The notes below the pieces were generated by a model. That model was not told where the DNA came from and ran no database searches. It saw nothing but the letters and a program-made list of their open reading frames with translations. From Flabesymbios commensalis (taxonomy: Eukaryota > Annelida > Polychaeta > Terebellida > Flabelligeridae): 64,000 nt of DNA. This document shows, piece after piece, positions 24,996 through 36,970 of this stretch (its first letter is position 1; every line of letters begins with the position of its first letter). The stretch is from contig OZ024909.1 of assembly GCA_964017125.1 (NCBI GenBank), positions 51,703,914 through 51,767,913 on the forward strand, written 5' to 3'. A program made the translations under genes and the position numbers.

Positions 24996-26271
24996 ATCCC
25001 GGCTCCCTGTTGACGATTGATTAATTGACTTAGCCTTGATTTTGTCTCTAACAAAATGGCCGCTTATGTCATCAAAATTGGTTATTTTCATGATATATTG
25101 TGGTAGACACATGACACACTGTTTTTTGTCCTATGGTACCATGACCTCAAATCGTTTAAAAATTGACTTTTGTTCTGACCTCTTCTATTGTTGAAATCGG
25201 CGGCCATCTTGGACGCAAACTTGAATTTATCAAAAGGCCCAGGATGTACTCTTGAGGACTTTCAGTATGTTGTCAAGCGATGTGTATGCAGTGAAAATGC
25301 CAAAATTAACATCCAGAATATTAGATAAAAAAATGTACCATAGTATATTAAAAAGGCCTGTTTAATCAGTTTTCATATCTGTTTCTGTTACTATTAGACC
25401 TACGTATAGTATAAAGAAAAGTGTTCTGGTGAGTCTTAGTCTTAGACCTATAGTCGACAATAGACAAGGCCTACAAGTATTAGAACTAGACAATTAGGGC
25501 CAAGAATATGGCCTATAGTAAACCTATATGCTTTAACGCTAGCATAGTGTAAATTTGCAATGTATTCAGGTTTGTCTAACGCTATTAGTCTAAGCTTAGA
25601 ACAAAATATATATGACTAAAAGTATGAGGCAATTTAATTATTACCAGGGAATCGTGTGTTACCTGTACTGTGAGATCTAGATAAGTATAATAGTTTGAGA
25701 TATCACGTCAGGCACGTCCTTCACGATCTGGTACAATCTGAACAATCACCATCTGTACATAGGAAATGTTTAACAAATATTGAAAACCTGCTTGAAGCAT
25801 ACCACATATGCATGCGAAGAAACAAACAGTTGATGAATGTACATATGACATAATGATATATAAATGTTTTAAATACAATGATCTTCTACATTATACGTAG
25901 GCTACTTTTGTAGAGTGTGCTGACAATCTTATGACTGTTCATTTCAGCTTTAAGGCTGCTGATCAACAGACTTGTTTATTGTTCTCTCAATTCTGCAATA
26001 TAATTGTGTTTATTGTATCTTTTATATAGTTTCCTTTTAACAACATTGTTCGTGTATTGCTTTTAGCTCCCATTTCAGTTTAGCGCTTTTGTGTGTTTTT
26101 TGGCGTGTATCTTTTTGTCAACTTGTGCGCTTATCTGATCTTGCATGTTCGGAGCCTGATCCTGGTGTGGAGGGGGCATGAAGTCCACGATTAAAGCAAA
26201 ATGTGTTGGATGATATACCAGTTCTTGTTTGTGTTGAGAGTTATTTTACGTTCACTGTTTAGGCAACGTAT
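24996..26271. other. Non-coding stretch
   Basis: Contains GGCGGCCATCTT-type sequence near 25200 that recurs in other repeats, but no gene or complete element. Confidence 0.45.
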
Positions 26272-26351
26272 CCCAGCAAACACATACACCCAAGGTTGGT
26301 TTAATGGTCCAACATTGAACCGACGTTAGGTGAACGTCGTGTATTTGCTGT
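26272..26351. repeat. Hairpin MITE of the CCAGCAAACAC family
   Basis: CCCAGCAAACACATACACCC at the left is answered by GTGTATTTGCTG at the right. The core has GGTTTAATGGTCCAACATTG and AACCGACGTTAGGTGAACGT. Confidence 0.7.
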
Positions 26352-27122
26352 GAGACGTCATCATTATCACGCTCATAAATAGTAGAATTAGACAAAAAAT
26401 ATTTTAATTATGCGCTCAGTGTTATATTATCACAAACGATCAATACAGATATATTTTACTCCATTATGTTAATTCTCTATGAAGAGCATAACTACGTAAT
26501 TTGTACCATCTAATGCGATAAAAACAATTAATTTAAAAATAAGACGTTTTAAAAGCACGCATGTCGAATATTTTTTGATGTGCTACATATATTTAAAGAC
26601 AAATTCATATGAATCTTTCTATCAACTTCTCTGGTTACTGGCGCGTTACCTAAACTGAACCCTCAAATAAATAAGTGAGAAAGGCTAACAACATCATTTA
26701 AAACTATTTTCAAGTAACCGTCAAAGAAACGAGCTATGATAAGTTGTGATAATCACTTAAATTACAATGATGAGTTACCCATCCGAGCAAAGTTAGTCAG
26801 TATTGGAAATACATCTTCATCTATCAAGTTGTCTGTTACCGGCAGGCTCAGACTAGTGGTCTGACTGTCAGACCTGATGATGCAAGATGTGGAAATACGG
26901 ATTCCATATACTGTTATTAGACATTAATCTGATAAAGCTTGGATGTGTTTACTAGAGTAACCGAGTATTATAAATAAGACTATAATTTATAATAAACAAA
27001 TCTCTGCAATAATAAAATCGGTTTATACTACTTATAATATTGCTACATTCCAAGGAGCAGTTTACAGATTGATGCACATGTCTTTTCCATTTTGTTCCGC
27101 TTAAATATGTCATAATGTGCAT
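26352..27122. other. 3' flank of the lectin gene
   Basis: Includes the 3' untranslated region of the minus-strand lectin. I see no canonical AATAAA on the minus strand within the first ~200 bases past the stop, so the transcript end is not placed. Confidence 0.4.
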
Positions 27123-30100
27123 CTAAGATGTCATCAGTAGCAAAGTGGTTACGGAGCAGAACATCAGCAGCACCAAACACAATGATGTATTCACAGGAAC
27201 AGCTGACAACAGAAAACCAAAACATTATGTAGCGTAATAATTACAGCCGTAGTACATGTATATAATATACACATCGTCGCCTCGGAGATAAAGGATCCTA
27301 TCTGCCACTCTGACGAGTGTCAGATAGGATCCTTTAGCTCCGAGGCGACGACATGTTCTATGGCTGTAGTTATTATATAAGTATGAACAGCCGGTACTTA
27401 ATATCATGGTACATGCTATAGTAAGTCACATCAGATGTTTCATCAGTTATAGGTTAATCACTACATTTTTATTGTAACCTGCACTGCAGTGACATTCATG
27501 GAGATATATTAAAACAAAACTTGTTGAACAAGTTAATTCGAGGATTTCAACTGTTATATGTGCTTAAATAAATCTAACATTTTATATTTTAATCCCTGGC
27601 CAAAGAAAAAAGTATCAACAGCATAGTATGAACAGCTGACTAGAGAATCGATCTTCTTTTTCATGTGAAAAGACGATGTATCTTTATCAGTAGCATATTG
27701 TAGAAAGTGACAGTTGTAGAAAGTTCGGTTTTAAAAATCATACATTTATTTTATATAGTTTAATACAATTCATCGTGTTACAAATGGTAGAACTATTACT
27801 AGAGCTACTTTATTTACCTGCACTGATTCTCCACGGAAAACGAGGCTTTTCGGTGATGTTGAAAACTTCGGTTGTGTTAAAAACTTCTGTTGCATTCGCT
27901 GTGGATACTTCAGTGACTTCATCCAGCTCTAGTCTTCTTGTAGTAGTTTTTGATTTAACAGTTGATTGTTTTGTTGTGCTCGTAGGCGTTGTAGGGTTTT
28001 TGGTGGTGGTTACAGATATGGTAGTCGTTGCACGTACGATGTTCTGTAAATGTATAATAATATTGATAAGAACACCTCTAAGCCTAACATTTAACGCTAT
28101 ACCAATTTTTACCACTGTTTACTTTATTTTGTTAAATCAAAGATCAAGTGCAGAGCAAAGTAAAAAATAAGTAATAATTGTGCATATCGCTACCCCCCCC
28201 CCCCCCACTTCCTTCGGTGAGATAAAGTAAAAAATAAGTTAATAATTGTGCATATCGCTACCCTCCCCCCCCCCCCATCTCCTCCGGTGAGATAAAGTTC
28301 ATCAAATGAGGAACGTTGATGATGTTCATGAACATGAACATTCATGAACATTCATCAATGGTTCATCAAGCCAGTTCATGACAAATCATGAATATTAATG
28401 AGCAATTCATGAATTAATGTTGTTCATGACTTAGTTCATGAAGTTCATAATTATGAAGAGTTTGATGAAGAGTGATGTTTTTTTATGAACTTGGTGGGAT
28501 CAATTCATTTAATATCTTGTTCATGAAAGTTCATAAGGGACATTTTCATAAACTGTTAAAATTAGTTTGAATTTGATAAGTCTCAATTTAGTTCATGGTT
28601 TGTTTGTTAAAGTAAATCAGAGATGGTTTTATGAAATTTGATGGATTATTATGAACTTGATAAGTCTTAATTCGGTTCATGGCTAGTTCGTGAAAGCTCA
28701 TCAGGGACATTTCATGAAGTTGTGTTTGAATTTAGTTCATGGTTTGTTCGTGAAAGTTCATAAACTATGGTGCTAATTACCCTGGCGAGTATGGTGTCAA
28801 TTACACGATAGCTAGCAGCTTAATTCTTTCTGACTTAGATTATCAACCACACAATACATAATAATTATTTTTAAATAATTATTTTTTTTCAGTTTCCTGA
28901 CTACCTGGTCGTTCATGAACAACCCCAATTTCACGAGCAAGGTTCACATTTTACGAATTTCATAAACGTCTCATTTGCTGTTTATGAATATTTGTGAATA
29001 GTTCATGAGCACATTTAATGAACGTTTATGAATGTTCATTGACTATCTGATTCCTGAATTAATTAATAATGAGCTCGTGGCTGTTCAGGAACTAGCCCTG
29101 TTTCATGAATTATGTAAGTTCATGGTGTGAGTTATGTGAGTTCTAATAGCGAGACAAAATAATTAACATGTGTACGGATAAGAACATTTATAAGACTATA
29201 CACCATTCTTCACATTTTTCACACATATATACAGTTTTTATTACACTAATTTTGTATTAGGAAATATGTATTTATTATTTATTCCATGTGATTAAACTAC
29301 CTTCCGGTATGCTTCCACAGAATATTAACTATTTCAATATACAGCCATATCACTGTAAAACCTACTGGATTATGCTAACATAATTGAGTTGAGTTAGCTA
29401 ATATAAATAAGTTGAAGTGGGTAGAAATAACGTAGAAGTAATGTTGAGTTTAATATTTAAAATTTCACGAAGACGTTAAAATTACGTCGGCGTTATGTGT
29501 TGAAAGTTGAAAAACGTTGAATGTTGATTGAAGAAAGTTGAAATTAAAGGGATAGTACACTGTTCAGGATACGCGGGACAAGGGCGACCCACAAATCAAA
29601 TGCGTAGTAGACATAATAAAATTACAGTAATCCGAGTAATTTTCCGATGTATCATCACATACTTTTGTATGTGTAAAAGTATGTTTCTATAGAGTGGACC
29701 AGCTTCTATGGCAGTATCTACTCTATCTGATAGATAGACGAATGCAGCGTACTATAATGTGACAATAACATATCTATCATGTCATATTGACGTCATTTTT
29801 TGCGAACATCATGAATTGTTAATAGATCTTAATGATTTTATCTTGATATTCATTACAGATATCATAACTGAGTGTGTACCATATATTATATGTATTCATG
29901 TAGATGTAAAACTTACTCCTTTACAAACAAAATGATATTCTTCATCGCAAAGCTTCCCCATGATGCGACCGTCTTCGTTTAACCGAGCACATTTTTCATA
30001 ACGAGAGGGCTCACCACTGGTCCAGTCTAACCAGGTGACCTCACTCCCGTCCAGCCAAGCCCAACCTACTCGTCTTTCGTCCTCATCTGTTCGATTTATT

Positions 30101-32615
30101 ACTTTTTCATCTGATGGATATATGCCGATCCACTGGTCCATAGGCCTTTAACAAAAAAATGTCGATAAAAAAAATATTATCTTGGAAGAATAAATGCAGA
30201 GAATAAGAAAATATTCGTTCTATCACTCATTAATTAAATAATAGATTCATTCATGGTTACTTAGACTAATTGATTAATTAATTAATTAATACGTATTTAC
30301 ACGTTTGTGTAAGTTAAATATCATAAGTATATGGCATATTCCCTCTACTGGTCAATATAACCTAAAGTGAAGTCTTCGTACTCACCGATTAACATAATTT
30401 AACTCTTCTTCATCAGCAATGCTAGTCAAATTAGACAATTGATACTGACAAATGTGGTTTGCGTCCTGCCAATTGTTCATTTGTTCAGAAAACCAATAAC
30501 AATGATTTTCGTATAAATCAAAGTCTTCATTAAAACATTTGGAACATGTCACTGAAACATGTAAAAAAAAGCGTTTCAATCACTGCTGATAAATGTTCGC
30601 TGGTGAAGATATGCCACATAATAAAAACCTCCGAAGTTATATCATTGGGGGGCGGGGCCCTGGTGCAATGGTTAAAGCTGCATGTTTGAAAAGTCGGAGA
30701 TCGCGTGTTAGTTTTTAACCATTAAATTTTCTGGTCTGTTTTTTGTTCACTTCCCACCATCTCCGCCTGGTGACTATTAATTGTAAACCCAAGCTAATAT
30801 GATATCAGTGCATAAGGCTGCAACATACCCCCCCCCCCCGCCCCTGCCCCGCAGATGTGAACTGATGCATCGCAATCATTCATTCATTCATTCATTCATT
30901 CATTCATTCATTCATTCATTCATTCATTCATTCATTCATTCATTCATTCATTTATGAACATGATCAATAAGTGTTTAAATGAATAAGTGTATAAATTCGG
31001 GGTTTGTTAAACACAATGTCCTGGGCTGTTTACATCGGAGCCACCTGACCAGACAATGTTGCTGACAAGTAACGGTACTAAATATCACACAGGAGCTGCG
31101 GTGACGAGGCTCAGGAAAGTCAGCTTACTAAATTTAAGGATTTAGATTGGTTGAGACGGCATTGCACAGCAGAAAACGACCACAGCCGTCCGAATCCACT
31201 ATAAGACTGGGCTGCCGTTACTTTAGTGGGAGTTGTTTTGTTATCTTACACATTATAGATCACTGTAGCAACTATGAAATTGTACTATGGACTTGAACGA
31301 TTTTGCTGATTAATATATTTAATATATATTTCAGACCCCTACAGTTGTACTATGAGAATAGTCGCATCTCCCCAGTGTGGATGGATGACTTCCTCATTTA
31401 CAGAGTGGATGTGCCCCTTATCACGCCAGAGCAATGACACTTCGTCACTATCACTACTATCACTACGAGACCTGTTCCAATAGACTTGTTGCAAGCTAAA
31501 CATGTGTTATGAACGACGCACGTGGGTATGTAGAAATACATGCAGATGGCTACATACGGAGCAGGCCTGCCTCTCACACCTGCTCGCAGCTTCGTACACC
31601 CTTATTATTATGACCCAAACTATGTCATGGATATGCAGAGGCGCATCCCGTTCCCCTGCAGTCTTTTCGAACAGTGAACAATCTAACTTTAACATGTTTT
31701 TCTGACTCCAGTTGAGAATAATGTATGTTAAAAATAACATTTAAAGGTAAATACTTCTGGACAATATAATATCAGTTTCCCAACTTCATCATGTAAACAA
31801 TTGAGTCATTTTTTAAATAAATTTTGTTCGAACTAGCCCAGGTCTCTCCTATAACTTGGCTGATTAAAATCAATGCCACAGTCTGGCTACATCAGTTGTT
31901 TATGTTTTATTATTTGTAGTGGCATTTCTTGTTAACAGCAGACATCCATTTCAATGAATGTTCATGAACGGCCGTGATCTAGATAGTCAATGACATTAAT
32001 GCATGATTCATGAACATACCTGAGCAACAAATAAGCTTGTCCATAAAATTAGGGTAGTTCATGAACGACCAGGACCTCAGGTTGTTCATAAATCAAATAA
32101 GTCATCAACACTACTAAGTTCATGTTGTTCATGAATGTTCACCAATTGTTCATGAAAATTCATCACCTTCCAAGTCTAGTGCCTTTTGACATTAAAAATG
32201 AATATAGTATTTTGATTAATTTTTTTTTAATTTTTCAGAGGTTTTCTTACCTAAACACAGCAAACTAATTAGGCTTCAAAACATGATCATTTTTTTAATT
32301 AAGAAATAAATCTACCCCCTCACAGATTGACAGAAAACTGAGCAGGAAATAGATTTTTTTATATTATGCGTTCTGTGGTTGATAATCTAAATGCCACCCA
32401 ATGGCCGGGTGCCTATAACTAAATATCACAAACTCAATGCTGACTAAATGTTACTGTGTAATTATTATGTTAAAGTGTTGTAGAATAAATGTTATAAAAA
32501 CTCAACTTTTACCGTTTTAGGATTCATCAATAAATGCAGTTGACTCACCTTGATTTTTCAGTTCTGATAATACAGCCATTGTATATATCAGCAATACAGT
32601 GCTTCTGATATCCAT
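27123..32615 (-). CDS. C-type lectin domain protein, probably GPI-anchored
   Basis: Five coding exons on the minus strand: 32615-32549, 30551-30386, 30145-29917, 28043-27818 and 27202-27123 (TAG stop). All introns are GT-AG and the phases agree (1, 2, 0, 1), giving 255 residues. Exon 1 starts at an ATG that opens a hydrophobic signal peptide (MDIRSTVLLIYTMAVLS). Exons 2-3 form a long-form C-type lectin domain, about residues 24-153: paired Cys near the N-terminus, WQDANHIC, WIGIY, WAWLDG, TWLDW, EKC, KLC and final HFVC. The sugar-binding loop reads EPS where mannose binders have EPN, and the WND calcium motif is replaced (IMGK), so canonical Ca-dependent binding is doubtful. Exon 4 is a Thr-rich, probably O-glycosylated stalk with several N-glycosylation sites. 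Exon 5 ends in a hydrophobic run (LCLVLLMFCSV...LLLMTS) with no cytoplasmic residues, typical of a GPI signal. A secreted or tail-anchored protein is the alternative. Confidence 0.85.
27275..27350 (-). repeat. 76-bp palindromic element, copy 1 (lectin intron 4)
   Basis: CGTCGCCTCGGAGATAAAGG and ATCCTATCTG are mirrored by CAGATAGGATCC and TTTAGCTCCGAGGCGACG around a short CCACTCTGACGAGTGT loop. The reverse complement matches the copy at 62962-63037 across the core. ACAT flanks it on both sides (27271-27274, 27351-27354), consistent with a 4-bp target duplication. Confidence 0.85.
28157..28290. repeat. Two-copy tandem duplication with poly-C (lectin intron 3)
   Basis: Two ~68-bp copies run head to tail, each AAAGTAAAAAATAAGT(T)AA, TAATTGTGCATATCGCTACC, a C tract and a TCCGGTGAGAT/TTCGGTGAGAT end. 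They are nearly identical, so the duplication is recent. Confidence 0.85.
28315..29130. repeat. TTCATGAA-rich repeat, copy 1 (lectin intron 3)
   Basis: The palindrome TTCATGAA and variants (GTTCATGAAC, TTCATGGTT, TTCGTGAA) occur every 10-40 bases in two blocks (28320-28760 and 28905-29120), separated by a segment with TTAGATTATCAACCACA. The motif density is far above chance. It resembles the repeat at 31935-32420. Confidence 0.65.
30645..30955 (+). repeat. tRNA-derived SINE with (CATT)n tail (lectin intron 1)
   Basis: GGCCCTGGTGCAATGGTTAA has the look of a tRNA 5' arm and A box (TGGTGCAATGGTTAAAGC), followed by an unrelated body with a C tract and a pure CATT tail of about 20 units at 30876-30952. 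The B box is weak, so this is an inference from layout. Confidence 0.5.
31935..32420. repeat. TTCATGAA-rich repeat, copy 2 (lectin intron 1)
   Basis: GTTCATGAACGGCC, ATTCATGAACATACC, GTTCATGAACGACCAGGAC and GTTCATGAATGTTCACC follow each other, and a GTGGTTGATAATCTAAATG segment lies near 32380. The GACCAGG and TTGATAATCTAA pieces are reverse complements of pieces in copy 1, so the two copies are in opposite orientation. Confidence 0.6.
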
Positions 32616-33245
32616 GACACAAACCGGAAATATGTAATATGGCGTATTCAAGTAAATATGTCGTAGAATTATATGTCACATCCAGATATGTGTAATGGCT
32701 GGGGACATGCCTTATAATATTATAATCTCTGTTTCTTTCTCTGTTGAAACATGAAAATTGTGAAGTATGGTTAAAAGAAAACGATATCCTTAATGAACGA
32801 GAGGTTGTCATACGAGGCTGAACCCTCTACCTTACGATACACCTCTATGTAGAGTCATTCACTGTATGTTATAGCAACTAGATACCTGTCATACCCTATC
32901 AAATTTAGAGTTTGTGTCACTACTAGCCATATAGGCTGGCGATAAACGTATCCTGCTTTACCTTATTCCACACATTCACCCTAGTCAAGATTAAAATTGT
33001 GCCCGAGTGGCAGAGGGTGGACCTACGTGAAACCAACATCGTGTCAACGTCTGGTGTCTGCAAGGGGGTGGAGGCTTTACAATAATCACGATATATCTGT
33101 GAATCGTGACCGTTTTTTTACACGACACAGACATGTTAGATCTGTGATATGGTGCAGTTCCGTCCTGCGTCATTGTTTACCTCGCAATCATAACTTAACG
33201 CTTGACTGGGATTGTTCACCAGCAATCACGGTACAGTGGTTTTTT
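32616..33245. other. 5' flank of the lectin gene
   Basis: Upstream of the lectin ATG on the minus strand. I do not identify a promoter or a further 5' exon. The longer frame at 32545-32811 overlaps exon 1 in a different frame and does not join exon 2 in phase. A hairpin-family fragment (CCAACATCGTGTCAACGTCTGGTG) lies near 33032-33056. Confidence 0.4.
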
Positions 33246-33300
33246 GTTGGCTCAATGTTGGGACAGCGTCGCAGACGCTGGCCGAACATTGAGCCAACAT
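33246..33300. repeat. Hairpin of the GTTGGCTCAATGTTGGGACA family
   Basis: TGTTGGCTCAATGTTGG and CCGAACATTGAGCCAACA are near-perfect mirror arms around GACAGCGTCGCAGACGCTGG. Confidence 0.75.
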
Positions 33301-33799
33301 AGAATTAATGTACCGCGTTTGATGAGTCATATTATGTGAACGTATTAGACAAACAGTTTATAGCTGCAAATCTGAGGCCACCAAGCGTTAAGATAAAGGC
33401 ATACGGATCGCTTGGGGATATATACATTTACACATATATCATGTATATCGTCACACCTGTAATTTTGTTACTGGTAATATATTCTGTGTCTATTCATGCC
33501 TCTATACAGCCAATCTGTGCTTACTGGCGCAACAAGCCGTGTTGATTTTTCACCAGTTTGTGTAAAATATACCCTGTTTTTACTATTATTATTTGATTAA
33601 CAATGCCTTTGTATTAGCAATATCAATCCATACCAGATTGCTGAATATACATGGTTTGTTGAATTTAGTTTATCATTGATCATTGCCCGTGTTCACACAC
33701 CTTTCCTTATTTAATGTGCGCGTCTTTAAACCCCTATTGAAAAAAAATATGCATCTCATTTCAAACACGTTTGTTGAAACATAGAGCTAGTTTGATCAA
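33301..33799. other. Non-coding stretch
   Basis: Nothing supported; the open frame at 33336-33545 has no family resemblance. Confidence 0.45.
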
Positions 33800-33900
33800 T
33801 TAACCCTCTTCTCGCTCAGTTATGTTATTTAAATTTTCACACACTTGAAGTTGTGTCTCGCTACTGCGACCCACAACTTGAAGAGGGTGAAAATTATTCA
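33800..33900. repeat. Fragment related to the TTAA MITE family
   Basis: TTAACCCTCTTCTCGC is followed by CACTTGAAGTTGTGTCTCGC and CCACAACTTGAAGAGGGTGA, the same internal palindrome as in 5156-5403 and 20850-21095. The ends differ and a right-hand TTAA is not evident. Confidence 0.5.
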
Positions 33901-34070
33901 TACGTGTTTAATTTGAGACCAAACATCGCAAGTCTTGATGTATAACATTCATTTCATGTATAACATCCATTTCATTCAAAATAACTTAGGGCTTAAAAAA
34001 GTAAATATATTATTACCTTTTGAGCGTATATCAATGTTATATCGTCTGTAAATTAAACCTGAGAGTGTAC

Positions 34071-34614
34071 TTAACCCTTTCAAATGAAATGAAATGAATC
34101 GGGCTTTAGGCCAGGAACCTCCTGAGGATGGTGAGATGGTGAGATGTTTGAGATGACACTGTCCTCCAGACACAGGAATCGAAATTTGAGCCCTGGCGGT
34201 CTGAGGCCGAGCACGCTACCTCTCGGTTACGGAGACTCCCCACAATACTGACTTTCACACGTAGATGGGGAAGAAACATTTTTGTTTCTTTCAAACCGAC
34301 GAGACCGGGAACCGGACTCTGGCGTGAAAGGCAGCGGTGCTAACCACTACCCTAGGGCCCCCGACCACCTAACCCTTTCAAGCCTGAATTAGCCATTGTA
34401 ATATGCCTCCACTACAAGCCGCGAACTGCTGTCACAATGTATGACTTGTAGCGAATGAAAATACTTGAAGTGGGTGACAAATGGAAAAAAAGCTATTAAA
34501 ATTATTAACCAGTTACATAAAAAATATCGTCCCAAAACCCCTAGTTTTGGTGAAATCAAGTTATCCTTCACAAATGATGCTTTAATGCATCGTGAGGTTT
34601 TAAAGGGTAATTAA
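34071..34614. mobile_element. TTAA MITE relative split by a SINE
   Basis: TTAACCCTTTCAA at the left (34071-34083) continues after the SINE as CAAGCCTGAATTAGCC and ends near TTTTAAAGGGTAATTAA. Without the SINE and one copy of its 12-bp duplication the element is 246 bp, matching the TTAA MITEs of 246-248 bp at 5156 and 20850. An ACTTGAAGTGGGTGA piece is also shared. The right end is imperfect. Confidence 0.5.
34084..34369 (-). repeat. SINE with two tRNA-like heads, full copy
   Basis: On the minus strand it matches 55105-55408 from GGGGGCCCTAGGGTAGTGGT through the second tRNA-like unit to the ATTTCATTTCATTT tail. TAACCCTTTCAA occurs at both edges (34072-34083 and 34370-34381), a clean 12-bp target duplication. 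Confidence 0.85.
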
Positions 34615-34837
34615 ATGTCCTAAAACAGCCAGATTTAAAAATAATTGGCCCTCGTTATGACAATTCTGAATAAGTTTCAAGTGGTTGAAAAATCCAATTA
34701 TTTAACAAATCGTTGTGGGGTTAACATAGGCAATTCAAACTTAAGAAGTAGGACTTATAGTCCCGAAGCATATAATAGCCTGAAAACAGCTGAAACCCGG
34801 ACAAAATTCATATCAAGCTCATTTTTTTCAGGAATCG

Positions 34838-35172
34838 TCCCCAGAGGTATCTAGATGTATATATTAAAAGTCCCTGAAAATACAAATGGAGCCTTTCGAG
34901 AAATTCAAGATGGCCGCCAGGATGGCCATTCAATCCTTATGACAATAGACCGGCGGTCATCTTGGATTAGAAAAAATATTAATCAATATTGCCTGGGAGT
35001 AGTCTAGTTGGACTTACTGACCACAAAACCAATTGAAATGGTATATTACACAAGACAATTGAGTTAAAATTGACTGATTTACACAATTTCCCAGATATGA
35101 CAGTATGGCGGCGGCTCCATGCAGGTGGATTTTCAGGTACTTTTAATATGCTAATATAAGTACCTCTGGGAA
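34838..35172. mobile_element. 335-bp inverted-repeat element
   Basis: Arms of about 55 bp are mirror images with mismatches: CCCCAGAGGTATCTAG, TATTAAAAGTCCCTGAAAAT and ATGGAGCC on the left; GGCTCCATG, ATTTTCAGGTACTTTTAATA and TACCTCTGGG on the right. The core has two AAGATGGCCGCC/CGGCGGTCATCTT pieces in opposite orientation. No coding capacity. Confidence 0.7.
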
Positions 35173-35272
35173 CCTTTAAAAATATTGTACTTCTCTAATA
35201 AGGGATGTAGGCTACTAAAGTTGGCAGCCAGAAACATAACTCAGCGGGAATGCTATACCCCTTTTAGTATGT

Positions 35273-35348
35273 CGTCGCCTCGGAGCTAAAGGATCCTATC
35301 TGACACTCGTTAGAGTGGCAGATAGGATCCTTTAGCTTCGAGGCGACG
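35273..35348 (+). repeat. 76-bp palindromic element, copy 2
   Basis: Same element as 27275-27350 in the opposite orientation, with two or three substitutions (TTAG in the loop, GCTTCG in the right arm). ATGT flanks it on both sides (35269-35272, 35349-35352). Confidence 0.85.
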
Positions 35349-35439
35349 ATGTCTAGATAACCTGATAACATAGCTATGGCGTCCATGCCGCTAATAACAT
35401 TATCACCTACGAGGGATGTGCTGGAGGCCTGAGCTAGCT

Positions 35440-35548
35440 CCCAGCAAACACAATACAATGATCCAATGCTGGCTTGGTGTTGTGCCAACTTCGCAGACAG
35501 TGTGCCATCATTAATCCAACATTGGGTCAACGCTTTGTGTTTACTGTG
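35440..35548. repeat. Hairpin MITE of the CCAGCAAACAC family
   Basis: CCCAGCAAACACAATACAAT at the left and CTTTGTGTTTACTG at the right. The core has CCAATGCTGGCTTGGTGTTG and CAACATTGGGTCAACG around ACTTCGCAGACAGTG. Confidence 0.75.
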
Positions 35549-35954
35549 TATCTGTGCCTTGGTCACATACAGGTAGCTCACAGTGGAGAAAAACGTTCGA
35601 AACAGTAAGACTGAAGAGAAAAATGACTTAAACTAGAAGAGTCTAGTTTTTTGTAAAAAAAACTGGAGATGTCTCCCCTCCAGCAACATAGCTATAAAGG
35701 TTGATAGCTAATAGATGTAGGCCTAGTGTCAATGGCTTTTGTAATTAATGTTATTCAATGGCTGTAGAGACTATGTATTTTGATGTGGTGGAACCCGTTT
35801 TTTTTAAATCTACAGCATCTTCCCCCGCAAGGTTCGCTATTCCTGAGGCCTCGCTATGTCAAGACTTGCTGCCGGGAAGATGATCTACAGTAACTAAATC
35901 GTCTTTAGACTCAATCAGTGGGGCAACAGTTTTAATATCTTCACACCCGGCGAT

Positions 35955-36035
35955 GTTCAAAACACAATGTGGTCCAATTCTGCGACGCTGGCCCAGCATA
36001 AAACCAGCACTGGTTAAACGCCTCGTATTTGCTGA
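35955..36035. repeat. Partial hairpin, CCAGCAAAC family
   Basis: Contains TGCGACGCTGGCCCAGCATA and AACCAGCACTGGTTAAACGC with a TCGTATTTGCTG right end; the left arm is decayed. Confidence 0.5.
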
Positions 36036-36111
36036 TCTGGCAGTGCTGGCGGCGAGAACAAGCCGACAACGATCCAATATCTGTTAAATGACGCTGGCCC
36101 ACGTTCAGCCT

Positions 36112-36202
36112 GGTGCCAAACACGATACGGTAATGTTGGGTCAGCGTCGTAGACGGTGGGCCAGCATTAGCCCAGCATTGGGTGAATGTGTCGTGTTTGA
36201 CC
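36112..36202. repeat. Hairpin MITE, GTTGGGTCAGCGTCGTAGAC type
   Basis: AAACACGATACGG on the left and GTGTCGTGTTTGAC on the right bracket TAATGTTGGGTCAGCGTCGT and AGACGGTGGGCCAGCATTAG. Confidence 0.65.
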
Positions 36203-36970
36203 GCCTGCACACTCACATTCAGAGACACAGACAGCATGAGCGGTGAGAAGTGAACCTATATGTCTCCCCTTCTGTGTACAGAGGGGAGACATAAATATAT
36301 AGATTTAGTTATCAACAGGGGTAAGATAATGCTGCGGTGCGGGAACTGTGGTCATTAGTCATTTTATGGCCGCAGATCACTTAACAATAATTAACCAACC
36401 TTGAATAATCTATGACTTGACTTGGACAAAATGTTAGAAAAAATATTTAAATAGGTCTGGAGTGGTATAATTATGTTTTCTTCCAAAATGTATGGCTTGT
36501 AAACTTGTCTAATTTGCATATTCGAAATAGCCGCCGCCAAAAATGAAAATACGCCATTATCTCAGTAACCAGTCATATAATCGCAAATAATGGCTATAGA
36601 CCCAGATTTGCGGGCTTGGGGAATTTGTTGATGCAATTAGTTATATCATTACACAAGATTACACAATGGAGCAATGTCATGGGTAAATTCTGTTATTTAT
36701 TCAGGCCCAGTGACTTGAAAATTTGTTTTATTGAAACTTTTCAAGTAAGGTGAGTTACGGCCGTTGGCTTTGCATGGCAGAATAGAACCAGCTTCTCATT
36801 GGTTAATACAAGGTCAGCTAGCACAGGGATCTATTAGGCCGGGGGTCAAGTTCAGTCCTAAAGGCACAGTGACATGTCCTTGGAATGTGCTGATTCAGCG
36901 CTTATTGTGTCTAAACATCTGGCAATTGTGTCAGGTCAGGTACTTGGTAATTAATAATGACTAGACCTTA
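36203..36970. other. Non-coding stretch
   Basis: Nothing supported apart from a GGGGAGACAT pair in inverted order near 36260-36292. Confidence 0.4.

Noticed and set aside
27043-27225. 60-codon minus frame over lectin exon 5
   Set aside because: Different frame from the one reached by splicing from exon 4; the spliced frame gives the hydrophobic tail and stops at 27123.
32545-32811. 88-codon minus frame overlapping lectin exon 1
   Set aside because: It does not join exon 2 in phase, whereas the frame from the ATG at 32615 gives a signal peptide and correct phase.
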